From Perkinsus olseni (lineage: Eukaryota > Perkinsozoa > Perkinsida > Perkinsidae): a DNA stretch of 62,340 bases. Under the pieces are notes generated by a model. It had not been told where the DNA came from. It saw only the letters and a list, made by a program, of their open reading frames with translations, and made no database searches. Positions 55,758 through 62,340 of the stretch are shown one piece after another. A program made the translations under genes and the position numbers. Positions within the stretch are counted from its first letter, which is position 1; each line of letters opens with the position of its first letter. Location: assembly GCA_013115135.1 (NCBI GenBank), contig JABANP010000302.1:1-62340 (forward strand). The letters are read 5' to 3'.

Positions 55758-57693
55758 ATTCCGTTGTCCCTCATTTTCGTCATGCTGCCCTCATTGTTGA
55801 CTCTGAGCCTTTCCCTGCCCATCCCTCATCACACAGTCATCGTAGCTTGTACATTATAGAAGGATGAGCCATAGTGTTGGTTATCACGTTGACTTCGTAA
55901 CCGATGGAGAGCGATTGTCCTTCAATTTACTGATGACCATTGCTTAACAATCTTAACAACAACAACCACAACAATCTCTGAGCCTTTTACCATCACCAGC
56001 CGGTCTTGTGTTCGAGTCGAGTCCTTCTGTTGCAGTACCCGTTGACCAGTGCAGCTGTGCAAGTGCAGAACTATGGAACCTAAGCTTGGCCTGACGCTAG
56101 TTGATGACTTTATCAGTGTGACGGTAGATAGGATCTCTCGATTCCCCTAAGCATTTTCCGCTTGAGCTTCCTGATGATTAGCATGGTGGGGTACTTGGCT
56201 GCAACCTTCCTGAGTCCTGTACAATTATTACAGTCTTGCAGTCTTGGCGGTGCATACCTATGGAACCCTAGCTCAGCCTGACGCTAGTTGGTGGCTTCAT
56301 CAGAGGTTCTGAGGATTCTATTGACCATTGACCGCTTGACTTCGAAATGGTTAACAGCGATCGAACAACGAATGAGTTGGATCGATATGGTCTGATCTGT
56401 TCTTTTCGCTCGTAGCGGCAGCATTCGTGGTGACTGAATAGTTCAGCACAGAGTTTATCGATGAGTTGTAAGCACGTTGGCATTGGGTCTAACTGGGACG
56501 GCGATGGCGTTGTGAACTCACAAACCCCCGCGAAACTTTTATTCGATAGGCTTATCGGAGGTGTGTATGAGTTTATGGTCCAACGCCGGTTCCGGCTCCG
56601 CCGATGTGTGCGGATACGAGCGTTGATATACGGTGCAATTCGACGCTGCGGCAAAGAAGCGTCCCTCAGGGGGACATTGGGTTTCAGAGCTAGTCGAATA
56701 GCCAGTCACATGTGGGAGGAGAGATTCTTTTCTCGAGATCGGTGGTTGGAGTGCTCGTGCAGGAGGGGATGCTCAGTAGACTGCTGCCTCGACAGCATTT
56801 GAGAGCCGCTCCCATGATTGATGACGAAGAGAGGCCTAACGGCTTCGGATCGGTCATCACCATGAGGAGTCCCACCTTGAAAGGACTGCTGTATAACAGA
56901 CAGACTGTACTTTCCTTGAGGTCAGCCTTCGATGGGCATGAATACCACTCCTTCCACCTTTCTCAAAAAACTTGGATCTCTCAATGGGCTGTGTAATTAT
57001 AGCTGTAGACCTTCTGGTGTTATTTCTCTTTCCGCCGAGCTCCTCCCGTGAAAAATTCTGTCCGGTCGAAATCACCGAACTTTTCCGATCGCTCCGTCGC
57101 CCTGTCGTCACCCTTTGTATAGAGCCAACGACTACTGCCGTACACGTGCTGCTGCCTCAGACTTCTCCGCGAGAACGGCGATGTTTTCCTGGTGGTCGGA
57201 GATGATCGTGAGACAGTGCAGATGGCCATCTCTATACCAACACAAGGTGGCCGTTGCCCTTCTTGGTGCTTTCGGCTGAGTTTTGATGGGTTCTGTGGCT
57301 GCTGAGTGTAACCACCCGGAAGCCAAGAGAGCCTGAATATACTCCTCAGATGGATATAATTATCACTATCGTCATGTGTGCTCCGATGTATGTCCGAAAG
57401 CCGTTCACGGGCCATTAATCTCACGTAATTTTCGAACAGCCCTTCTGACTCGGAAGGGGGACATCGGACACAATTCGTACTCGGAGGTTCTGAGTATGGA
57501 AGAAAGAGAAAATTCTTTCCTGCTGCGGTTGGTTTTTCATCTGCTGGTGACCAGAAAACGATTGAAGTGGGGCTAAGCTGTGATAACCATCATTAGGATT
57601 AAACTATCACTAATTCATACCAACTTTTCGTCTGCGGATAACTTGCACAAATAGCCCCTGACAACCGACCATTATCGAAATACAGTTAGCGGC
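55758..57693. other. Region without a firm gene
   Basis: Includes hairpin repeat R6 at 56560-56597. Open frames around 56712-56996 plus (for example HLRAAPMIDDEERPNGFGSV) may be upstream exons of the kinase, but I cannot join them. Confidence 0.35.
56560..56597 (-). repeat. Dispersed hairpin repeat R6 (inverted)
   Basis: Reverse complement contains AGCCGGAACCGGCGTTGGAC, then CATAAACTCATACACACC. It is the most distant copy, about 25 kb from the others. Confidence 0.55.
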
Positions 57694-58803
57694 TTGCTAG
57701 CGTGCTCGATTCAGCAGGCGGCTATTCATGGCCGACTGAGTGCTTTCTTGGTCCCCTTAGACCTCACCTTCCCTGCTCCTGACCGAATCCAGCTTGGGGA
57801 GTGGGTTCTGCGCTGTGACTCGGCACCCAATGCGATCGAACTGGCGAGGCTCTTCGTCTCCTGTGGCGCTATCCTCGCCACCAACAGGAACCTCATGCAC
57901 GAGGTGAACCGAAGAGAGTCCTCCTGCCAGAAGCCACTCTACAGGTGCTCGGGAACGGCCAGGCCCTGCATTTTTCGTCAAGAGAAGACGACCTTGAACG
58001 ACTACGCCGCGAGATGGAGATCCACGCCTTACTCGCAAAAGCCTTGCCTGAGTCTGTGGTCGAGTACAGAGGAGTATGGCGACTCGACCGTCGTCTTTTT
58101 CTGGTCACCGATCTGATGGTCCATGGCGATCTGCATGCTTTTATGTCGCATCACAATCAGGGTCTCCACGAAAGAACGATCGGGTCCTTGCTGGTCTCGC
58201 TGCTGGAGGCAGTGGAAGCCATCCATGCCTTTGAGATCGCTCACCGGGATATCAAACCGGAGAATCTTCTCCTGAAATCACTCCAACCTTCCCCGTCTTT
58301 GACCCTCTGCGACCTTGGATACGCGATGAAGCTCAGCGACGTTCGGTCAGCACAGGAGCGTTGCGGAACGATCGGCTATGCAGCTCCCGAGGTGTTCCAG
58401 AAGAGCTCGAAAATCGACTGGCTGAAGGCCGACATGTTCTACTGCGGCAGCGTACTGTGTGTGAGTAAAGTCCTCCCGTACTTCGCCAGACTGGTCACAG
58501 GCACGACCTCGTCTTCGCCGCACCACTCATCCTCGCTAGCGTCGTTGACCAGGAAGCTCGAGCTCTGTGTAACGCTACCATTGCGGTGACCGAGGACGAA
58601 GATGGCAGCGGGCAAGTCGTCATAACCTTCTTTCGAACCGCATGCCTGCTAGGTTTATATTCAAGAGCAGCGCGCGATCGTGGAAAAGTCGAGCGCGTCT
58701 GAAGCCCCCGCTGAAGACGGTCCTGCTTCGACTACTGTGCTATCGCCCGGAGCGCCGCATCACTGCTGGTGTGGCGCTGAGAATCCTCAAGAACGGCGGG
58801 TGA
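57694..58803 (+). CDS. Serine/threonine protein kinase (partial model)
   Basis: N-lobe exon(s): IQLGEWVLRCDSAPNAIELA, then SSREDDLERLRREMEIHALL (alpha-C). Then VVEYRGVWRLDRRLFLVTDL with hinge MVHGDLHAFM, catalytic loop HAFEIAHRDIKPENLLL (HRD Asp, Lys and Asn all present), CDLGYAMKLS (DLG in place of DFG, Asp kept), and activation-loop end CGTIGYAAPEVFQ. The last exon TVLLRLLCYRPERRITAGVA gives the C-terminal arginine and a stop at 58801-58803. It looks catalytically competent, close to the CAMK type. The true start is not found (57694 is only the limit of the frame), and the exon near 58490-58670 is uncertain. Confidence 0.65.
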
Positions 58804-58963
58804 TTGCCCTCTCCTCCTCTCCTTATGCATCTACATGCTACAATCGCCACGTCTCTGAGCGCTAAGAGCACCGACTGTCACGTCAATTCATTGCAGTTTC
58901 TGTTGGCTTGCGTTGGGAATCTTTTATTCCGTGTTGACCTCGGTTGCCTAGCAGTTCCCCCTC

Positions 58964-61000
58964 ATGCGAACTCACTATATACTACTTTTATTGGTCTCCC
59001 TGTTGGCACTCTGTCATGCGGAGACCGGAGGTCTACAGCTGGTCCCCGTCGAAGGAGACGAGGAAGAGGAGTCCGGCGTCCCTCTGCAGCAGGGCAAGGA
59101 CTCTGAGGGTCTCGAAGATCTCCTGCATGCGTCTATCCGGTACTCCGATCCAGCTCGGATGAAAGAGGTATCTTTTCGAAAGCGGGCTCTTGGTGACAGC
59201 TGAAATTTCAGCTCGCGGAAGAGTACAAGAAGTCGGGCAAGACCATAGCGGACGTCTTCGGCGAGGACTTCATTCGTGATTTTATGACCGACCCTGCTAC
59301 GGTCATGCAGACTATCGTCAATCAAGTTTTGGTGAGCGTGCGGTACTGATGGCCTTCAGTTCATCGCGCTTCGCTTAGATTGAGCGTCCAGTGAATCAAA
59401 CGGCCGAGCAGCGTGTGGACTTGCTGGAGCAACTGGTGGACTTCGTCTCGCAAGTCGATAACGCTGTCAACCTCAACACCATGGGTGGGCTGAGGCCCTT
59501 GTTTCATCTTTTTAACGGTGATGAAAGGAATGCTACTATCGAGGTGACCAGCGTGAAACCATCATCGCGCTGGGAGTGTGAATCTGCAGGAGCGTACGGC
59601 GGCTGGCTGGGTGTTGGGGACCGCTCTGAGCAACAACGAAGCGGTGCAGGCGATTCTACTGGAGGAGTTCCCCCGGGCACTTGACTCGATGTAGGTTTGC
59701 CGATTCTGCGGAGCAGCTGCTGAGGGGTTTTCTGATAGGTTTGAGACGCTGTATGATTCTGTTCGGAGTGGCGAGACCTCCTTGGCAGGAAAGGCCGCCT
59801 TCTGTCTCTCGGCGCTGCTCCGGAATAACTTGGCTCTTCAGGAGACTGCTGGGGAGGGAGGCCGCTTCAAGGAGTTGTTGGACCATTTTGGTGAGTTCCA
59901 GGGCTCACTCTATCTTGTTGTAAAGAATGTAGCACTAGAACGTAAATGAGTAGATTGAGTGGACGAGATGGCGCGGAGCTAGTGTGACAGAGCCGGTGAA
60001 CGTACGGTTCGATTGGCTGTTGTTGACGTCTCATAGACGCGGTAGTTGGTCATTATCACCTAGCCACGTAGGGCAAAAATTGTTTGCGTTATGCGAGTGA
60101 GCTACGCGGAGTACTGCTGTTGATGACGCACTCGGTTCTATCGGACCTTGTCGACGGAGCACACATTTGGCGTAGCTCTTATAATCCTCGGTTAATACTC
60201 CTTTATCATCTAGCACACTCGATATGGGTGGAGTACTGAGAGACATTCAGCAATGTCGCCTTCCATCGTCTCCGGATCTCCCTTCGTGTCGTGCTTCAAC
60301 CTATTATGCAGCCCTCCTTGGCGGCTTGTGTACGTCTTGGCTCCTAGGTGAATATGGACCGGCGGTCGGGTCGAAGGTGGCGACGTTGTTGAGCACAGTT
60401 GTGCAGCAGCAACAGGATAGTCATTCTCATGACAACACTACCATCATTCAGTGGTTGGGCGAGGACCAGGTATGCTGTCGAGGCCTGTCGCTTCACTGCT
60501 GTCTCTCGTCGGCAACAGACGGGGAAGAGAAGTAAACCGGAGCTCTTCCTTATAGCTCGTTCTACCCAGGGGAAGTAACTTTGCACGCGTGCACAAGAAA
60601 GGAATAGCGTCGAATGAGTACTGTGATATTGATGAACCGCTCTTCGTCAGATTTTGGCGGTGAAGAACTTAGCGCAGCGGCTGATGTCTGACCAATCGGG
60701 TTACTCTCTGGACGAATCCTTGAGAGTTATCGAGTTTTTGGAGGCCGCGGCGGGCCTGACCGATGATACCCCGATGGTGGAGCTGCAAAAAGGTAGGCTA
60801 GCGCGGTAGTAATGCGATAAGTGGATTTTGCAGGTTTGCCTGAGCTCCGGCAGAAGTGGAGAACGTGGTGCGTGGCGAGCCTCGGAGCTGGGGAGGAATG
60901 GTGCTCCCATTTCGATGGGGAGGGGAAGGAGGTCAAGCTGACAGAGAGGAGCTTTAAAACACTGTTGATGTTACTTGTTTCTTGTCACGGGGCGATGTAG
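58964..61000 (+). CDS. SIL1: SIL1-like nucleotide exchange factor for ER Hsp70 (BiP)
   Basis: ATG at 58964 with a strong signal peptide (MRTHYILLLLVSLLALCHA) and acidic linker. Armadillo-type blocks follow: KTIADVFGEDFIRDFMTDPA, RVDLLEQLVDFVSQVDNAVN, LNTMGGLRPLFHLFN, NLQERTAAGWVLGTALSNNE, AVQAILLEEFPRAL, SLAGKAAFCLSALLRNNLAL. Later exons give YGPAVGSKVATLLSTVVQQQ, ILAVKNLAQRLMSDQSGYSL, VIEFLEAAAGLTDDTPMVEL, LPELRQKWRTWCVASLGAGE and LLMLLVSCHGAM-stop. The pattern AAGWVLGTALSNN is typical of the SIL1/HspBP1/Fes1 family; the signal peptide selects SIL1. It opens the BiP nucleotide site in the ER lumen. No clear KDEL-type tail. Introns 40-50 nt except one near 59.9-60.35 kb. Confidence 0.85.
60793..60833 (+). 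other. 41-nt SIL1 intron with A-box-like sequence
   Basis: GTAGGCTAGCGCGGTAGTAA, then TGCG, resembles a tRNA 5' half (D-arm/A-box). Weak on its own; noted because of the T-arm introns elsewhere. Confidence 0.25.
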
Positions 61001-61589
61001 AGTTCTTTTCGAGGATTTTCTCGTCAAATTTCGAGTGTCAATTGAATACTTGATGCGAGAGAACGTGGGTCTAGTTCTACATTCGTTGGCTATGGTGGTG
61101 TTCTTCGTTCGAAGTCCTCGGACGCCTCTCGCCGAAGAATGTCTTCGCAAACTCCTTGAAAGAAAGAGGATCGGAGCCGTGCGTTACGCTGCTCAAGAAT
61201 TCACGAACCGACTTCCATTTCTGATGCATTCGGGCTGGGAACTACCTGCCTGCACGTTTGAGAGGCATCGGCACTCCGCTACCCGTAAGACCCTTCGGAG
61301 AGACACTTGTAGAGAAGAGGAGTTGGTGGTTGTGTTGGTCTGGGATAGTAGCGTAAGAAACGAATCTAACCACCGCTGCGAGGCCAGGCGATTTAGTCAG
61401 AGCGCTGTAGACATCCATCTGCAGTCGCTCTTTCATTTCGAATGCCGAAGTTGTCAGCACGCATGTACAGTGAGACTGTGCATGCGTGTCGTCGCTCTCC
61501 TGTCTTAGTTGTCTGCATCTCGCGTATTCATTCTGCAGGTAACGGGCATTGCGGGAGATGGAAGATGAAGTTTTAAGAATTGTAGCATC
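61001..61589. other. Between SIL1 and tRNA-Leu
   Basis: A plus-strand open frame runs through to 61508 with an internal ATG near 61050 (MRENVGLVLHSLAMVVFFV). It has no recognised domain and is overlapped by a minus-strand open frame, so I do not call it. Confidence 0.35.
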
Positions 61590-61669
61590 GACAGTTTGGC
61601 CGAGTGGTCTAAGGCGCTGGCTTAAGGCGCCAGTCCGAAAGGGCGTGGGTTCGAACCCCACAGCTGTCA
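61590..61669 (+). tRNA. tRNA-Leu, anticodon AAG
   Basis: Complete cloverleaf. Acceptor GACAGTT/AGCTGTC pairs through all seven positions (one G-T), with discriminator A. A-box TGGCCGAGTGG. Anticodon stem CTGGC/GCCAG is perfect, with loop TTAAGGC giving anticodon AAG. Long variable arm (GTCCGAAAGGGC, type II, as in tRNA-Leu). T-arm GTGGGTTCGAACCCCAC is perfect. No intron. Confidence 0.93.
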
Positions 61670-61729
61670 CTTATGCTCTTCTGCAGCGATCCATGTAGTA
61701 TCGTGCTGATTTAGCATCACTAAACCCCT

Positions 61730-61933
61730 TTACCCGTCTTGCTGAAACGCCTGGCGCTTGATTAAAACATTTGAAGGATAGCGGGTGTCCACAGCTCGTT
61801 GGTCGAGGTCACAGCCAAGGGTAGCTCCGAACAAAGGGCCCGACCAGTACCTGTAAACCACGGAAGGTCGGTGGAGGCCTAGCAGCAGGAGCAGCAGGAG
61901 CAGCAGGAGAACGTGCCAGTAGCCTACAGCCAT
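61730..61933 (-). CDS. Possible signal-peptide exon of a small secreted protein
   Basis: ATG at 61933: MAVGYWHVLLLLLLLLLLGL, then HRPSVVYRYW. The leucine run is encoded by an imperfect AGCAGG-type microsatellite (61879-61909, plus strand). It may be a real signal-peptide exon with a GTACTGG donor after VVYR, or a chance product of the repeat. Confidence 0.3.
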   Translation of the reverse strand: MAVGYWHVLLLLLLLLLLGLHRPSVVYRYWSGPLFGATLGCDLDQRAVDTRYPSNVLIKRQAFQQDG

Positions 61934-62172
61934 GGCCTATGCCCCATTGGCGTGGGAATACGTCCGACATGGACGAGTTGCCAAAAACGAACCTTCAACG
62001 AGGCTTTGAGAACGAGATCAGTTAGGAGTCAGTTGAGCTACACGAGTGTCGCTAGGCCTAACGAAGAGGATAAGGGATTCTTTGGCTAGCGAATTGCCGC
62101 TAGGCCTAGCGAAGAGAGCTCTTACAGGAGCCAGTGATTGGACCACCCCCAGGCTCGTAGTCGTTGTAACAA

Positions 62173-62249
62173 GAGCGTCAGCTTGCTTCATTCGTATGGC
62201 GCTCCCATACGAACGAAGCAAGCTGACGCTCACTCCCATAATGGGAGTG
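62173..62249. repeat. 27-bp foldback followed by a perfect 9-bp palindrome
   Basis: The arms at 62173-62199 and 62205-62231 (GAGCGTCAGCTTGCTTC... and ...GAAGCAAGCTGACGCTC) differ at one base, with loop CGCTC. CACTCCCAT A ATGGGAGTG at 62231-62249 directly abuts it. Confidence 0.8.
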
Positions 62250-62340
62250 ACCTTCCATTCTGTGGGCTACAATACCGATCGCAACGTATTTACGTTAGCA
62301 TTCCCCTCCCGATGCCAGACCTCTTCCACATCAACTTCTA

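Larger units (their letters stand above)
61670..62340. other. Terminal intergenic region rich in foldbacks
   Basis: Contains direct repeats CGCTAGGCCTAACGAAGAG / CGCTAGGCCTAGCGAAGAG (about 62049 and 62098) and the foldbacks at 62173-62249. No recognised gene besides the possible small exon above. Confidence 0.45.

Noticed and set aside
61242..61670. Minus-strand open frame containing AVGFEPTPFRTGALSQRLRP
   Set aside because: The peptide is the antisense translation of tRNA-Leu; GFEPT-type peptides are a known artefact of tRNA T-arms.
1..62340. CRISPR arrays, operons with Shine-Dalgarno sites, bacterial origin
   Set aside because: Spliceosomal introns throughout and eukaryote-only genes exclude a prokaryotic origin; the only regular array is a spacerless tandem repeat.

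Overview
The window is nuclear DNA of a protist eukaryote, most probably a Perkinsus-type alveolate (Perkinsozoa). Three things point there. Genes are broken by many very short GT-AG introns, mostly about 40-80 nt. A 20-base match to the dinoflagellate/perkinsid spliced leader lies at 5306-5325. The gene set is ordinary eukaryotic (cytosolic PheRS beta, RBM25, SCYL2, VAMP7-type R-SNARE, SIL1, P450, PP2C). Coding boundaries were worked out by hand from splice signals and remembered protein-family features, so internal exons are approximate.

Layout. 0.4-8.4 kb (minus strand) is a cluster of five small secreted-protein genes from two unrelated families, in the order A1, A2, B1, B2, A3; the spliced-leader relic and foldbacks lie between B1 and B2. 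9.5-11.8 kb (plus) is a PP2C phosphatase that appears joined to an RBM5-like C2H2 zinc finger. 12.4-21.7 kb (minus) is a tight head-to-tail block: PheRS beta, then RBM25, then an unrecognised multi-exon gene, with gaps of only about 140-180 bp. 24.1-25.0 kb (plus) is an EF-hand protein, convergent with a full multi-exon cytochrome P450 (25.5-28.9 kb, minus). 29.5-33.4 kb (minus) is a longin R-SNARE whose interior holds a 38-bp palindromic tandem array. About 35.1-38.1 kb (minus) encodes a predicted single-pass membrane protein, 38.5-45.7 kb a SCYL2-like pseudokinase with duplicated clathrin-box exons, 46.4-49.5 kb an aldo-keto reductase, and 50.6-51.4 kb a saposin-like secreted protein. On plus, 52.4-61.0 kb holds a UbiA-like exon, two low-complexity/RNA-binding genes, a Ser/Thr kinase and the ER co-chaperone SIL1; a tRNA-Leu(AAG) follows at 61.6 kb.

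The most unusual signal is in the introns. Six short introns in three unrelated genes carry tRNA T-arm/B-box sequence in either orientation, sometimes making up most of the intron, which suggests intron gain or remodelling from tRNA-derived elements. A second signal is a dispersed hairpin repeat of about 50 bp with a CA-rich end, seen six times. Near-perfect foldbacks are frequent between genes. Together with the family A/B paralogues they suggest an active, recombination-rich genome.
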